A stretch of DNA of 64,000 bases from Amphritea opalescens (GCF_003957515.1 NZ_RQXW01000014.1:1-64000), one strand, 5' to 3'; counted from the first letter of the stretch, positions 18,541-28,253 are shown. The notes: generated by a model from the sequence alone, not told the origin. Numbers and translations are program-made.

Positions 18541-19122
18541 TTATTTTATCGTGTGATTAGGGGGCTGTGCGTCCTGTGTGCGGCTTAGCGCGAGTTTGAG
18601 CAGTGCGGCGACGGACATGGCATCTGTGATCTCTCCCTTGATGGCCATCGCGATAGCCTCGTCGGTGGTCACTTTCATGAGAGTGATATCTTCGGTGTCT
18701 TCTAGCTGTTGCGGGCCTTGGCTTAGTTGGGTTGCTAAAAAGATAAAAGCGACTTCATCGGTCACCGAGTTTGATGTTCTCAGCTCCATAAAGGGCTGCC
18801 AATGCTCAGCGGTTAAGCCTGTTTCTTCGCGAAGTTCTCGTTTGGCTGCATCCAGTGGAGGTTCATCGAGTGATGCGCCACCCTCTGGAATCTCAATGGT
18901 GGTCTCATTGTTAGGGTAGCGGCTCTGTTTGACTAGGCAGATCTGATCGTCATCATCAATGGCGATAATGCCAATCGCTCGGGATTTAAAATGTACAACG
19001 CCATAGATCCCCTCGGTGCCGTTAGGACGGATCACCTCTTCATGGCGAACCTGAATCCAGGGGTTCTCATAAGCAATCTGTTGACTCTTTTGCTGCCAAC
19101 CACCTATCTTGGGTTTTGTCAT
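18541..19122 (-). CDS. Nudix hydrolase, ADP-sugar pyrophosphatase-like
   Basis: The 193-residue protein has a complete Nudix box, GGASLDEPPLDAAKRELREE followed by TGL, at about residues 80-102. The surrounding features (IEIPEGGASLDEPP and a preceding RAIGIIAIDDDDQICLVKQS) place it near ADP-ribose pyrophosphatases (NudF/ADPRP). The substrate is not certain. It lies upstream-to-downstream with thyA on the same strand, 46 bp after its stop, and could be co-transcribed with it. Confidence 0.8.
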   Translation of the reverse strand: MTKPKIGGWQQKSQQIAYENPWIQVRHEEVIRPNGTEGIYGVVHFKSRAIGIIAIDDDDQICLVKQSRYPNNETTIEIPEGGASLDEPPLDAAKRELREETGLTAEHWQPFMELRTSNSVTDEVAFIFLATQLSQGPQQLEDTEDITLMKVTTDEAIAMAIKGEITDAMSVAALLKLALSRTQDAQPPNHTIK

Positions 19123-19168
19123 GATTAGGCCCGTTTAACGTCAGCGTTTATGGCGGCTGACGTTGTTG

Positions 19169-20020
19169 TTATACGGAGAATGGGTATTGAATCGGGTCGT
19201 GATACTGATAGCCTTCGATCTCGAAATCATCGGTAGTAACCCAGGTTTCCAAATCTTCTAAGGTTTTAATGTCCGGATTGACCTTAAAGGTGGGCAGCGG
19301 CAGAGGTTCACGTGTTAGCTGTACATCACGCATCAACTCGAGCTGATCTTCATAAATATGTGCATTAACGATCTTATGGTAGGCCTTGCCTGGTTTTTTT
19401 CCGGTAATCTGGGCGATAATCGCCAACAGAAAATAGACCTGAACCATATTGAATGTCAGACCTAAGGGTACATCGCAGCTGCGTTGTGTGCTGTTGAGGT
19501 AGAGTGTATCTCCTAACAGCGAGAAGTGGTGGCTGTACATGCAGGGGCGTAGGCAGCCCATGTGAAATGCACCGGGGTGATAAAAAGTATAGATCTCCCC
19601 GCGATCATCGATACCCTGAGTCAGGTCGTCGACAATCTTACGCAGTAGATCGATGCTACCGCCGTCGGGCTTGGGAAAGTTTCTGCCTACCTTGCCATAG
19701 ATAAAGCCACAGTCATCGGTGCCTTTGCGGTAGGGGTTGGCGAGCCAGGATGCGTTATCATTGGCGTTGGCATCCCAGGTCTTAGTGCCGAGTTGGCGGA
19801 ACTGTGCCGCATTGTCGTAACCGCGCAGATAGCCTAACATTTCGGCAATGGCCGATTTATAAAAGCTTTTCCGTGTCGTGACCAACGGGAATTCACCGGC
19901 GGCGACATCGTAGGTTAGGTCGGCGTTAATGACGGTCAGGCAGCGTTTTCCGGTGCGTTCGTTTTCCACCCAGATGCCTTCATTGATGAGTCTTTGGCAA
20001 AGATCAAGATATTGTCTCAT
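19169..20020 (-). CDS. thyA: thymidylate synthase, divergent Vibrio-like form
   Basis: ThyA makes dTMP from dUMP with 5,10-methylenetetrahydrofolate. The 283-residue protein keeps the catalytic Cys ([16 protein letters not shown]), the [10 protein letters not shown] dUMP site and the HIYEDQ motif. It departs from the common form in that the RR pair (SRRI in E. coli) that contacts the phosphate of dUMP is replaced by [14 protein letters not shown] remember the same pattern in Vibrio ThyA, so it is a distinct clade and not damage. folA is divergent, 113 bp away, and closes the folate cycle. Confidence 0.92.
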   Translation of the reverse strand: MRQYLDLCQRLINEGIWVENERTGKRCLTVINADLTYDVAAGEFPLVTTRKSFYKSAIAEMLGYLRGYDNAAQFRQLGTKTWDANANDNASWLANPYRKGTDDCGFIYGKVGRNFPKPDGGSIDLLRKIVDDLTQGIDDRGEIYTFYHPGAFHMGCLRPCMYSHHFSLLGDTLYLNSTQRSCDVPLGLTFNMVQVYFLLAIIAQITGKKPGKAYHKIVNAHIYEDQLELMRDVQLTREPLPLPTFKVNPDIKTLEDLETWVTTDDFEIEGYQYHDPIQYPFSV

Positions 20021-20133
20021 TGGTTTGTGCTTGACACCTGTGGTTAAATTCAGCCAGCGATGTTACCAAACAGTAAGTAGCAAGTCATTGGTACCAGCAC
20101 TAGTTCGAGTATTAGTTAAGGCAAGGAGAGTTT

Positions 20134-20640
20134 ATGAACCTGGCGATCATAGTGGCCCAGGCAGAAAACCGGGTAATCGGTATTAATAATAATTTGCCCT
20201 GGCATCTGCCGGAGGATCTGCGCTATTTCAAGCGGGTCACGATGGGTAAGCCGATTATTATGGGACGTAAGACATTTGAATCGATTGGTCGGCCGCTACC
20301 GGGGCGGACCAATATTGTGGTTAGCCGTGATACAACGTATCAGCCGGAAAATGTAAAGGTGGTGCACAGCCTTGAAGCGGCGAAAGCACTAGCTGAGAGC
20401 ATCTGTATGGTGAATGGTTGCGATGAGGCGATGGTGATCGGTGGTTCACAGATTTATCAGCAGGCGTTACCGTTGGCTGACCGTCTGTATCTGACCCAAG
20501 TACATGCTGAAGTGGAAGGTGATGCGTATTTCCCCGTATTCCACCCCGGTGATTGGGCTGAAATCGGTCGGGAGGATTTTTCGGCCGATGGACCTAACCC
20601 CTACGATTACAGCTTTATAGTGCTGCAACGTATCTCCTGA
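20134..20640 (+). CDS. folA: dihydrofolate reductase
   Basis: FolA regenerates tetrahydrofolate from dihydrofolate with NADPH. The 168-residue protein has the expected active site NNLPWHLPEDLRYFKRVTMG (acidic PED in the trimethoprim pocket), the NADPH segment IMGRKTFESIGRPLPGR and the GGSQIYQQAL motif. AAGGAGAG lies 6 bp before the ATG. It is chromosomal-type, with no sign of a plasmid dfr gene. birA follows 10 bp after. Confidence 0.95.
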   Translation: MNLAIIVAQAENRVIGINNNLPWHLPEDLRYFKRVTMGKPIIMGRKTFESIGRPLPGRTNIVVSRDTTYQPENVKVVHSLEAAKALAESICMVNGCDEAMVIGGSQIYQQALPLADRLYLTQVHAEVEGDAYFPVFHPGDWAEIGREDFSADGPNPYDYSFIVLQRIS

Positions 20641-20650
20641 AGGATATTCT

Positions 20651-21616
20651 ATGATTGAGCCACTTTTATCGGTACTGGCGGATGGTAAGTTTCATTCAGG
20701 TCAGGCGCTGGGGCAGGCGTTAGGTGTAAGCCGCAGTGCCATTTGGAAGCAGATTAAGAGCATTGAAGAGTCGGGTATTGAGGTGTTTAGCGTCAAGGGT
20801 CGAGGTTATCGGATTCCCGGCGGGTTAGATCTGCTGGATCAGGCCTTGATTGAGGGTGCGTTACAGGCGGATGTGCGTCAGCGTCTCAACCTGATCGATG
20901 TAAACCTGATTATCCCCTCGACCAATGCCAAAGCGATGGAAGCGGTTTATCGTGACGGACATGGCTCGTTATATTTGGCTGAGCAGCAAACAGCAGGACG
21001 TGGTCGTCGTGGGCGTAGCTGGGCAAGCCCTTTTGCCAGTAATATCTATTTTTCACTGACTTGGCAGTTCAATAATGGCGCAGCTGCACTTGAGGGGCTA
21101 AGCCTTGCCGTCGGGGTGGCGCTGATTCGCGGCTTGAAACGGCTGGGGGTGGATGAAATCTCGGTTAAATGGCCTAACGATCTGTTATGGCGTGGGCGTA
21201 AGTTAGCCGGTGTGTTGCTGGAAATGAGTGGTGATGCGGCAGGTGAGTGTTTTGTGGTGATTGGCGTAGGTATCAATGTCAATATGTCAGAACTCGCGGC
21301 GGAGACGATTGATCAGCCGTGGATCGATCTACGTCAGATTCTGGGTGAGGCGCCTTCGCGCAATCGGTTGTTAGCCGAACTGATCAATGAGTTGGTGCCT
21401 GTGCTTGAGCAGTTTTCCAGCGAAGGTTTTGCCGCCTTTAAGGATGAGTGGCAGCAGATAAATGCCCATCGTAATCAGGTGGTGAGTCTTAATCTAGGTA
21501 ACCGACAGGCGGTGGGTATTTGTCGTGGGGTTGATCAATCCGGCGCGCTTCTGTTGGAAATCGATGGTGAGTTGCAGGCTTATCATGGTGGCGAAGTGAG
21601 TGTACGACTAGCATGA
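20651..21616 (+). CDS. birA: biotin-protein ligase and biotin operon repressor
   Basis: The 321-residue protein has the N-terminal winged helix (ALGVSRSAIWKQIKSIEESG, about 20-45) needed for repression, a central ligase domain with the biotinyl-AMP loop GRGRRGRSWASPF and KWPNDLLWRGRKLAGVLLE, and the short C-terminal domain. It attaches biotin to acetyl-CoA carboxylase and represses bio genes. Its end overlaps coaX by 4 bp, a conserved pairing. Confidence 0.93.
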   Translation: MIEPLLSVLADGKFHSGQALGQALGVSRSAIWKQIKSIEESGIEVFSVKGRGYRIPGGLDLLDQALIEGALQADVRQRLNLIDVNLIIPSTNAKAMEAVYRDGHGSLYLAEQQTAGRGRRGRSWASPFASNIYFSLTWQFNNGAAALEGLSLAVGVALIRGLKRLGVDEISVKWPNDLLWRGRKLAGVLLEMSGDAAGECFVVIGVGINVNMSELAAETIDQPWIDLRQILGEAPSRNRLLAELINELVPVLEQFSSEGFAAFKDEWQQINAHRNQVVSLNLGNRQAVGICRGVDQSGALLLEIDGELQAYHGGEVSVRLA

Positions 21617-22314
21617 GTGTGTTGGATCTGGATGCGGGTAATACCTTTATTAAGTGGCGAATGGCTGGCTCAGAACTGCGGGGGCGGTTGCGTCATAGCG
21701 AGTTGACGATCGCACAATGGCCGTCAGACGTGGAGCGGGTAAGAGTCTCGTCGGTGGCGGGTGAACAGGTAAATCAGGCATTGCATCAGTTTGTGTCGCA
21801 GCGCTGGCAGGTGCAGCCCGAGTTTGCCGTCACTCAGGCAGCCGCCTGCGGTGTGAGTAATAGTTATAGTGATCCCTCGCGAATGGGGGTTGATCGCTGG
21901 TTAGCCCTATTGAGTGCTTGGCAGCAGGAGCAGGGTGCCTGCTGGGTGGTGGATTGCGGTAGTGCCATCACAGTAGAGCAGTTGAGTGGCAATGGGCAGC
22001 ACCTAGGTGGTTATATCATTCCAGGGCTCCAGTTGATGGGACGTAGTCTTTTGATGAATACCGCAGAAGTGATTGTGGATCAAACGATAGCGGGCTTCGA
22101 TGCGACGCCGGGAGTTAATACGTCTGAAGCGGTGCATCATGGTGTCAATCTATTATTAGAATCGCTGGCTGAAAAGGTGATGCGTAAGGCAGCAGGGCAA
22201 CCGGTTTATGTAACCGGCGGTGATGGTGAGTTGTTTTGTTCGCTGGTGGAGGGCGCTACCTGGTGTCCTGATCTTGTGTTAGATGGTTTACCGTTGGCGC
22301 TGGGCGCTGAATGA
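21613..22314 (+). CDS. coaX: type III pantothenate kinase
   Basis: CoaX phosphorylates pantothenate, the first step of coenzyme A synthesis. The 233-residue protein starts with the phosphate-binding DLDAGNTFIKWR motif of the ASKHA fold and has RMGVDRWLALLSAW and VVDCGSAITVE, the other family motifs. It overlaps birA by 4 bp and the next gene by 4 bp, so all three are translationally coupled. Confidence 0.93.
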   Translation: MSVLDLDAGNTFIKWRMAGSELRGRLRHSELTIAQWPSDVERVRVSSVAGEQVNQALHQFVSQRWQVQPEFAVTQAAACGVSNSYSDPSRMGVDRWLALLSAWQQEQGACWVVDCGSAITVEQLSGNGQHLGGYIIPGLQLMGRSLLMNTAEVIVDQTIAGFDATPGVNTSEAVHHGVNLLLESLAEKVMRKAAGQPVYVTGGDGELFCSLVEGATWCPDLVLDGLPLALGAE

Positions 22315-23000
22315 TGCGCTGGCTATTTTTAATTCTACTGCTGATCAATGGTGTCTATTTTGGTTGGCAGTTGCGTCAATCAGATGAGCCGGTTGAGGGA
22401 GTTCGGCAGGCGCAGGTGGCATCGCTTAAACTGCTGAGTGAAGTTGATCGTTCGACTTTGCTACCACGTCAGGTCGTTAAAGCAGAGTCTAGTGCTGGGG
22501 TGTCTATCCCCGATGAAACCATGTGTTATGTGGTCACAGGGATAGAATCTGAAGTCGAGGCGCTGGACCTACAGGAACGGATCGAACGGTTAGGCTTGAA
22601 TGCGCTGTTATTACAAACAGATGTAGAGCGGGTGGAGATGTTTGAGCTAATACTGAATCGGCCTGCTGATTATTCGCAACAGCAAGCATTAGAGGCGCGC
22701 TTGGTGGAACAGGGATTCAATGTAGAAACAGAGAAACTAGGCCCTCGCGATGTGTATGTTATCGGTCGATTTAAGACGCGTGCAGCGTTAAATCAGGCAC
22801 GGGATAGCGTGAGTCAGCAGTTTGTGGTGGATGAATATGAGGTTATGCAGTCATTGCCACAGTATGAGGTTTGGATTGAGGCTAATAATTCGCTAGAAAC
22901 AGACAATAAAATCAACGAGGTAGACGGTTTTCTTGATTCTGCCATAAAAATCGAAAAAAAGTTATGTAAAAGGGTTGCAAGCACAGGGGCTCGTGATTAA
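22311..23000 (+). CDS. inner-membrane anchored protein with SPOR-like region
   Basis: The 229-residue protein has one N-terminal membrane segment (WLFLILLLINGVYFGWQL) and a long soluble part with weak SPOR-like repeats (CYVVTGIESEVEALDLQERI and VYVIGRFKTRAALNQARDSV). The same place between coaX and the tRNA-tuf cluster is held by an uncharacterised protein in Pseudomonas (PA4278). SPOR domains bind denuded peptidoglycan, but the match is too weak to claim that. It overlaps coaX by 4 bp. Its stop codon is part of the -10 box of the tRNA promoter. Confidence 0.7.
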   Translation: MMRWLFLILLLINGVYFGWQLRQSDEPVEGVRQAQVASLKLLSEVDRSTLLPRQVVKAESSAGVSIPDETMCYVVTGIESEVEALDLQERIERLGLNALLLQTDVERVEMFELILNRPADYSQQQALEARLVEQGFNVETEKLGPRDVYVIGRFKTRAALNQARDSVSQQFVVDEYEVMQSLPQYEVWIEANNSLETDNKINEVDGFLDSAIKIEKKLCKRVASTGARD

Positions 23001-23003
23001 TAT
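22975..23003 (+). promoter_or_regulatory. promoter of the tRNA-tuf operon
   Basis: TTGCAA (22975-22980) and TAATAT (22998-23003) are separated by exactly 17 bp. The -10 box includes the TAA stop of the preceding gene. A GC-rich stretch (GCGCC) follows at the expected start region, the mark of stringently controlled stable-RNA promoters. Confidence 0.7.
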
Positions 23004-23024
23004 ATGCGCCACTTCACAGCCGAT

Positions 23025-23100
<76 letters not shown>

Positions 23101-23123
23101 TTAAAGCGGTGAAGTATTGGTAG

Positions 23124-23207
23124 GGTGGGGTTCCCGAGTGGCCAAAGGGATCAGACTGTAAATCTGACGCGCGAGCTTCGGTGGTTCGAATCCACCCCCC
23201 ACCACCA
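23124..23207 (+). tRNA. tRNA-Tyr (anticodon GUA)
   Basis: An 84-nt tRNA with a long variable arm (class II), acceptor GGTGGGG pairing with CCCCACC, anticodon GTA in CTGTAAA and an encoded CCA. Confidence 0.96.
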
Positions 23208-23218
23208 ATAGCTGTAAG

Positions 23219-23292
<74 letters not shown>

Positions 23293-23301
23293 GTTAGATG
23301 T

Positions 23302-23376
23302 GCTCATGTGGCTCAGGGGTAGAGCACACCCTTGGTAAGGGTGAGGTCGGCGGTTCAAATCCGCCCATGAGCTCCA
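23302..23376 (+). tRNA. tRNA-Thr (anticodon GGU)
   Basis: A 75-nt tRNA with acceptor GCTCATG pairing with CATGAGC, anticodon GGT in TTGGTAA and an encoded CCA. Fourth of the cluster, about 90 bp before tufB. Confidence 0.96.
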
Positions 23377-23469
23377 TTATTTTCATAGGGTAGATATAGC
23401 GATATGTCTGCCCTTTGTTGTATGTGGCAGCGTGGTTAATCACACTTACTTGACGCAAGGTAAATGGCA

Positions 23470-24693
23470 ATGGCTAAAGAACAATTTGAACGTAACAAAC
23501 CGCACGTTAACGTTGGTACAATCGGCCACGTTGACCACGGTAAGACTACTCTGACAGCAGCACTGACCCGTGTATGTGCAGAAGTTTTCGGTGGTAAAGC
23601 TATCTCATTCGCTGGTATCGATAATGCTCCAGAAGAGCGCGAACGTGGTATCACTATCGCGACTTCTCACGTTGAGTATGATTCTCCAATTCGTCACTAC
23701 GCGCACGTTGACTGCCCAGGACACGCGGATTATGTGAAAAACATGATCACCGGTGCTGCTCAGATGGATGGTGCTATCTTGGTTTGTGGCGCGACTGATG
23801 GCCCTATGCCTCAGACTCGTGAGCACATCCTGCTGTCTCGTCAGGTTGGTGTACCTTACATCATCGTATTCCTGAACAAGGCAGACCTGCTGGCTGAAGA
23901 TTGCGGCGGCGTTGATTCTGAAGAATACGCTGAAATGCTGGAATTGGTTGAGATGGAGCTGCGTGAGCTGCTTGATACTTACGATTTCCCAGGTGATGAC
24001 ACTCCAATCATTGCAGGTTCTGCATTGATGGCGTTGAACGGCGAAGATGAAAACGAACTGGGAACAACGGCTGTACGTAAGCTAGTTGAAGCACTGGATA
24101 CTTACATTCCAGAACCAGAGCGTGCTATCGATCAGCCATTCCTGATGCCTATCGAGGACGTATTCTCTATCTCTGGTCGTGGTACTGTAGTAACTGGCCG
24201 TGTAGAGCGTGGTATTGTTAAGACGGGTGAAGAGATTCAAATCGTCGGTATCCGTGATACTCAAACAACTACCTGTACTGGTGTTGAAATGTTCCGTAAG
24301 CTGCTTGACGAAGGTCGTGCAGGTGAGAACATTGGTGCATTGTTGCGTGGTACTAAGCGTGACGACGTAGAGCGTGGTCAAGTACTGGCTAAGCCAGGTA
24401 CAATCACTCCTCACACTCGTTTCGAAGGTGAAGTATACGTACTGTCAAAAGATGAAGGCGGACGTCACACTCCATTCTTCAAAGGTTACCGTCCACAGTT
24501 CTTCTTCCGTACTTGTGACATCACAGGTTCTTGTGAACTTCCAGAAGGCGTTGAAATGGTAATGCCAGGCGATAACATCAAAATGGATGTTACCCTGATC
24601 AACCCTATCGCAATGGAAGAAGGTCTGCGCTTCGCGATCCGTGAAGGCGGTCGTACTGTTGGCGCAGGCGTTGTAGCAAAAATCATCGAGTAA
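23470..24693 (+). CDS. tufB: elongation factor Tu, copy 1
   Basis: EF-Tu delivers aminoacyl-tRNA to the ribosome. The 407-residue protein has the GTPase motifs [17 protein letters not shown] and NKAD. It is 13 residues longer than E. coli EF-Tu, mainly through an insert after NKAD ([17 protein letters not shown]). An in-frame ATG lies at 23464, but ATG 23470 has 9-bp spacing from AAGG and matches copy 2. It differs from copy 2 (40142) in only three residues (Asn/Ser near residue 9, Asp/Glu in VGIRxTQ, and Glu/Asp at the last position). It follows four tRNAs and is likely co-transcribed with them. Confidence 0.97.
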   Translation: MAKEQFERNKPHVNVGTIGHVDHGKTTLTAALTRVCAEVFGGKAISFAGIDNAPEERERGITIATSHVEYDSPIRHYAHVDCPGHADYVKNMITGAAQMDGAILVCGATDGPMPQTREHILLSRQVGVPYIIVFLNKADLLAEDCGGVDSEEYAEMLELVEMELRELLDTYDFPGDDTPIIAGSALMALNGEDENELGTTAVRKLVEALDTYIPEPERAIDQPFLMPIEDVFSISGRGTVVTGRVERGIVKTGEEIQIVGIRDTQTTTCTGVEMFRKLLDEGRAGENIGALLRGTKRDDVERGQVLAKPGTITPHTRFEGEVYVLSKDEGGRHTPFFKGYRPQFFFRTCDITGSCELPEGVEMVMPGDNIKMDVTLINPIAMEEGLRFAIREGGRTVGAGVVAKIIE

Positions 24694-24730
24694 TCTTTGA
24701 TTTAATAGCAACTTAACGGTTGCTACCTAG

Positions 24731-24760
24731 TAGGGATGCGTGTAATATACGCGTCCCTAG
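24731..24760 (+). other. stem-loop between tufB and tRNA-Trp
   Basis: TAGGGATGCGT and ACGCGTCCCTA pair nearly perfectly around a 7-nt loop. No T-tract follows, so it is more likely an RNA-processing or stabilising hairpin than a terminator; tRNA-Trp begins a few bases later. Confidence 0.5.
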
Positions 24761-24768
24761 TTAGTACT

Positions 24769-24844
<76 letters not shown>

Positions 24845-24905
24845 ACTCTAATCTGAGTTGGTGTCTAACAAGTTCATAGCAAATTATCGATAACCGAGGC
24901 CCATC

Positions 24906-25274
24906 GTGAATTCTAAAGTGTCTTCCGAAGGTTCAAAGCTGGATGGCCTGAAATGGGTCGTAGTGGTAGCCATAGTCGCTGCCGGCGTAGTAGGTAACTC
25001 TGTTTATTCAGAAGAGTCACTGCTATATCGCGTAATTGCACTATTAGTTCTTGCTGGTGTTGCAGGCTATATTGCGCTGCAAACCGCTAAAGGATTGGCT
25101 TTCTTTACATTGTTTAAAGAAGCGCGATCTGAAATTCGCAAAGTTGTATGGCCAACCCGTCAGGAAACAATGCAGACAACTCTGATTGTGACTGTCGTTG
25201 TATTGGTTGTAGGTTTGCTTTTGTGGGGTCTTGACTCGTTACTGAGTTTGGGCGTCTCGACTGTAATCGGATAA
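24906..25274 (+). CDS. secE: preprotein translocase subunit SecE
   Basis: SecE clamps SecY in the inner-membrane translocon. The 122-residue protein has three membrane segments like E. coli SecE, the last preceded by the conserved cytoplasmic EARSEIRKVVWPTRQETMQT helix. It starts with GTG 24906 and is followed after 12 bp by nusG. Confidence 0.93.
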   Translation: MNSKVSSEGSKLDGLKWVVVVAIVAAGVVGNSVYSEESLLYRVIALLVLAGVAGYIALQTAKGLAFFTLFKEARSEIRKVVWPTRQETMQTTLIVTVVVLVVGLLLWGLDSLLSLGVSTVIG

Positions 25275-25286
25275 GAGGAAAGAGGC

Positions 25287-25820
25287 ATGGCTATGCGATG
25301 GTATGTTGTACATGCGTACTCCGGTTACGAGAAGCGTGTAATGAATTCTCTGAGAGAGCGGGTCGAGCTGCATAAAATGCAGGATGGCTTTGGCGATATC
25401 CTCGTTCCTACAGAAGAAGTTGTTGAGATACGCGAAGGTAAAAAACGTAAGTCTGAACGTAAATTCTATCCGGGCTATGTATTGGTTCAGATGGAAATGA
25501 ATGACGACACTTGGCACTTAGTTAAAGATACGCCGCGCGTTCTTGGCTTTATTGGTGGTACGGCAGATAAGCCAGCACCGATTACCGAGAAAGAAGCGCA
25601 AGCGATTCTGCAACGTGTTGAAAGTGGTGTTGATCAGCCGCGTCCTAAGACCTTGTTTGAACCGGGTGAAATGGTTCGAGTGGTCGATGGTCCGTTTGCA
25701 GACTTTAACGGTGTTGTAGAAGAAGTGAACTACGAGAAGAACAGGCTGCATGTTGCAGTATTGATCTTCGGTCGTTCGACTCCAGTAGAGCTGGGGTTTG
25801 GTCAGGTCGAAAAAGCCTGA
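25287..25820 (+). CDS. nusG: transcription antitermination factor NusG
   Basis: NusG binds RNA polymerase and Rho or ribosomal protein S10, coupling transcription and translation. The 177-residue protein has the NGN domain ([20 protein letters not shown]) and the C-terminal KOW domain ([20 protein letters not shown]). A second ATG two codons in (25293) is also possible. AGAGGAAAGAGG lies before the first. It lies between secE and the L11 operon. Confidence 0.95.
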   Translation: MAMRWYVVHAYSGYEKRVMNSLRERVELHKMQDGFGDILVPTEEVVEIREGKKRKSERKFYPGYVLVQMEMNDDTWHLVKDTPRVLGFIGGTADKPAPITEKEAQAILQRVESGVDQPRPKTLFEPGEMVRVVDGPFADFNGVVEEVNYEKNRLHVAVLIFGRSTPVELGFGQVEKA

Positions 25821-25849
25821 TAGCAGAATTTTAGGAACTGACCTCGGTG

Positions 25850-25918
25850 CTTGAATGAGTGCTGGGGTTTTTCCGTCTTTAAACCGGGGAGCCGAAAGGC
25901 GTTACTACCCGCCAGGAG
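25850..25918 (+). promoter_or_regulatory. putative L1-binding leader of the L11 operon
   Basis: The nusG-rplK gap holds a G:U-rich stem-loop (about 25839-25872) and then GGGGAGCCGAAAGGCG with TACTACCC, resembling the L1 target on 23S rRNA that L1 also binds on its own mRNA. The feature is recognised by position and motif, not by a covariance search. Confidence 0.45.
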
Positions 25919-25924
25919 TGAAAC

Positions 25925-26359
25925 ATGGCTAAGAAAATCCAGGCTTATATTAAGCTGCAGGTTGCTGCCGGTCAGGCGAACCCAAGTCCACCAGTTGGCC
26001 CAGCATTGGGTCAGCATGGTGTTAACATCATGGAATTTTGTAAAGCGTTTAACGCTGCAACTCAGGGTATCGAAGCGGGTCTTCCGACTCCTGTTGTTAT
26101 CACTGTATACGCAGATCGTAGCTTTACCTTCATCACTAAGACGCCTCCTGCAGCAGTATTGCTGTTGAAAGCGGCTGGTCTGAAGAGTGGTTCTGGTCGT
26201 CCAAACACTGAGAAAGTGGGTTCTGTTACTCGCGCTCAGTTGGAAGAGATTGCAACGACTAAAATGGCTGACTTGACTGCTTCTGATATGGATGCAGCTG
26301 TTCGCACCATCGCTGGTAGTGCACGTAGCATGGGTCTTACCGTGGAAGGAGTTGAGTGA
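25925..26359 (+). CDS. rplK: 50S ribosomal protein L11
   Basis: L11 forms the GTPase-associated centre with 23S rRNA and is needed for RelA activation. The 144-residue protein carries the proline-rich hinge [20 protein letters not shown] and the C-terminal RNA-binding signature ([16 protein letters not shown] [12 protein letters not shown]). The ATG lies 8 bp after AGGAG. Its stop overlaps the rplA start in TGATG. Confidence 0.97.
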   Translation: MAKKIQAYIKLQVAAGQANPSPPVGPALGQHGVNIMEFCKAFNAATQGIEAGLPTPVVITVYADRSFTFITKTPPAAVLLLKAAGLKSGSGRPNTEKVGSVTRAQLEEIATTKMADLTASDMDAAVRTIAGSARSMGLTVEGVE

Positions 26360-27054
26360 TGGCTAAGTTGTCTAAGCGCCAAAAGGCGATTGCTGAGAAA
26401 GTTCAACCTGGTAAGCAGTACGCTGTTAACGATGCGGTTTCTCTGCTGAATGAACTGTCCACTGTTGACTTTAAAGAGTCTGTTGATGTTGCGATCAATC
26501 TAGGTATTGATCCACGTAAATCTGACCAAAACGTTCGTGGCTCAAGTGTGCTGCCAAGCGGTACTGGTAAAGAAGTACGTGTTGCTGTGTTTGCTCAGGG
26601 TGAAAACGCTGAGAAAGCAAAAGCAGCTGGCGCTGATGTTGTCGGTTTTGATGATCTGGCTGAACAGATTAAAGGCGGCGACCTGAACTTTGACGTTGTT
26701 ATTGCAACGCCAGATGCGATGCGTGTTGTTGGTCAGTTAGGCCAAATCTTGGGCCCACGTGGTCTGATGCCTAACCCTAAAGTAGGAACCGTTACTCCAG
26801 ACGTTACTACTGCGGTTAACAATGCTAAAGCTGGTCAAGTACGTTTCCGTACTGACAAAAACGGTATTATCCACGCAGGTATTGGTAAAGTTGGCTTCGA
26901 ACCTGAAGCGATTGCTGCCAACCTAGACGCGTTGTTAGGCGAAATTAAGAAACTTAAGCCTTCTTCTGCTAAAGGCGTGTATCTGAAGAAAATTACCCTG
27001 TCCACCACTATGGGGCCAGGTCTGGTAGTCGATCAGGGCTCTTTGGGCGCTTAA
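26359..27054 (+). CDS. rplA: 50S ribosomal protein L1
   Basis: L1 forms the mobile stalk at the ribosomal E site and represses its own operon by binding the mRNA leader. The 231-residue protein has the signature region [20 protein letters not shown]. The frame is open to a GTG one codon earlier, but ATG 26359 follows AAGGAG and overlaps the rplK stop by one base, the usual coupling. Confidence 0.97.
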   Translation: MAKLSKRQKAIAEKVQPGKQYAVNDAVSLLNELSTVDFKESVDVAINLGIDPRKSDQNVRGSSVLPSGTGKEVRVAVFAQGENAEKAKAAGADVVGFDDLAEQIKGGDLNFDVVIATPDAMRVVGQLGQILGPRGLMPNPKVGTVTPDVTTAVNNAKAGQVRFRTDKNGIIHAGIGKVGFEPEAIAANLDALLGEIKKLKPSSAKGVYLKKITLSTTMGPGLVVDQGSLGA

Positions 27055-27078
27055 TCGATTTTCAGAAAAATTGAGGGT

Positions 27079-27099
27079 CTCTGCGGTATTGCCGCAGAG
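27079..27099 (+). other. strong hairpin after rplA
   Basis: CTCTGCGG and CCGCAGAG form a perfect 8-bp stem with a 5-nt loop, 25 bp after the rplA stop. No T-tract follows. It probably separates the L11 and L10 units by RNA processing or partial attenuation. Confidence 0.5.
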
Positions 27100-27275
27100 G
27101 TCGTCAAAGACCGCAGGTGAGAGTGGCGCACGTAGTCAGTCTCTTAATCTATCAACCTGCGCAGACGGTGTGATCCCCTTAACAGGATCAATTCAACCAC
27201 CGTACTCGGCGCTTCAGTGATTTATCATTGGAGTGATTGGTAAACAGTCGATAAGACTAAATCCAGGAGTAAATC
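27100..27275 (+). promoter_or_regulatory. L10 leader (rplJ mRNA)
   Basis: The 176 bases before rplJ have the layout of the L10-L7/L12 autoregulatory leader, with CCTGCGCAGACGGTG and CCTTAACAGG, segments I recognise from leaders in related genera. The L10(L7/L12)4 complex binds this site and blocks translation. It is identified by motif and position only. Confidence 0.6.
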
Positions 27276-27770
27276 GTGGCATTAGGACTCGAAGATAAAA
27301 AAGCGATTGTCGCTGAAGTCCAGGAAGCTGCTAAAGGCGCTCTTTCTGCTGTAGTTGCAGATTCTCGCGGTGTTACCGTTGAGAATATGACCGAACTACG
27401 TAAGCAGGCACGTGAAGCGGGAGTATGGCTACGCGTCGTACGTAACACGCTAGCGCGTCGTGCAGTAGAAGGCTCTGATTTCGAATGTATCTCAGATGCG
27501 TTCGTAGGTCCAACCTTGATTGCATTCTCTAACGAGCACCCAGGTGCTGGTGCGCGGATTCTGAAAGATTTCGCCAAGAAGAATGACAAGCTTGAGTTAA
27601 AGACCGCTGCTTTCGAAGGGCAGACCGTAGACATCTCTGTGTTGGCTTCACTGCCTACATACGATGAGGCGATCGCTAAGCTGATGGGTTGCATGAAAGA
27701 AGCAGCTGCAGGCAAGCTGGTTCGCACTATTGCGGCTATTCGCGAACAGAAAGAAGAAGCTGCTGCTTAA
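27276..27770 (+). CDS. rplJ: 50S ribosomal protein L10
   Basis: L10 is the base of the L7/L12 stalk. The 164-residue protein shows the family start [20 protein letters not shown] and [20 protein letters not shown], then [15 protein letters not shown]. It starts at GTG 27276, 9 bp after AGGAG. rplL follows after 64 bp, within the same transcript. Confidence 0.96.
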   Translation: MALGLEDKKAIVAEVQEAAKGALSAVVADSRGVTVENMTELRKQAREAGVWLRVVRNTLARRAVEGSDFECISDAFVGPTLIAFSNEHPGAGARILKDFAKKNDKLELKTAAFEGQTVDISVLASLPTYDEAIAKLMGCMKEAAAGKLVRTIAAIREQKEEAAA

Positions 27771-27834
27771 TTTTAAAAGCGGCTTAAGTAACGAGTTTAA
27801 GAGCCTCAGGCTCGAATATTTTAGGAATTGAACC

Positions 27835-28206
27835 ATGTCTCTATCTAAAGAAGATATCTTGAATGCAATCGCTGAAATGTCTGTAATGGACGTTGTTGAG
27901 CTGGTTGAAGCAATGGAAGAAAAATTCGGTGTTTCTGCTGCTGCTGTTGCAGTTGCTGGCGCTGCTGGCGGCGAAGCTGCTGCTGCTGAAGAGCAAACTG
28001 AATTTGACGTTGTTCTTGCTGCTGTTGGCGACAAGAAAGTTAACGTAATCAAAGCTGTTCGTGCAGCAACTGGTCTTGGCTTGAAAGAAGCTAAAGGCAT
28101 GGTTGACGGCGCTCCTGCTACCGTTAAAGAAGGCGTTAGCAAAGATGAAGCTGAAGAGCTTAAGAAAGCTCTGGAAGAAGCTGGCGCAACTGTTGAAGTT
28201 AAGTAA
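27835..28206 (+). CDS. rplL: 50S ribosomal protein L7/L12
   Basis: The acidic 123-residue stalk protein recruits elongation factors. It has an N-terminal dimerisation helix ([20 protein letters not shown]), an alanine/glycine-rich hinge ([14 protein letters not shown]) and a globular C-terminal domain with [20 protein letters not shown]. Its codons are strongly biased to the preferred set, as expected for the most abundant ribosomal protein. Confidence 0.97.
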   Translation: MSLSKEDILNAIAEMSVMDVVELVEAMEEKFGVSAAAVAVAGAAGGEAAAAEEQTEFDVVLAAVGDKKVNVIKAVRAATGLGLKEAKGMVDGAPATVKEGVSKDEAEELKKALEEAGATVEVK

Positions 28207-28253
28207 GCAGCGCTATGCTTCGTATCAGACTATTTGATAGCTGATACATCTAC

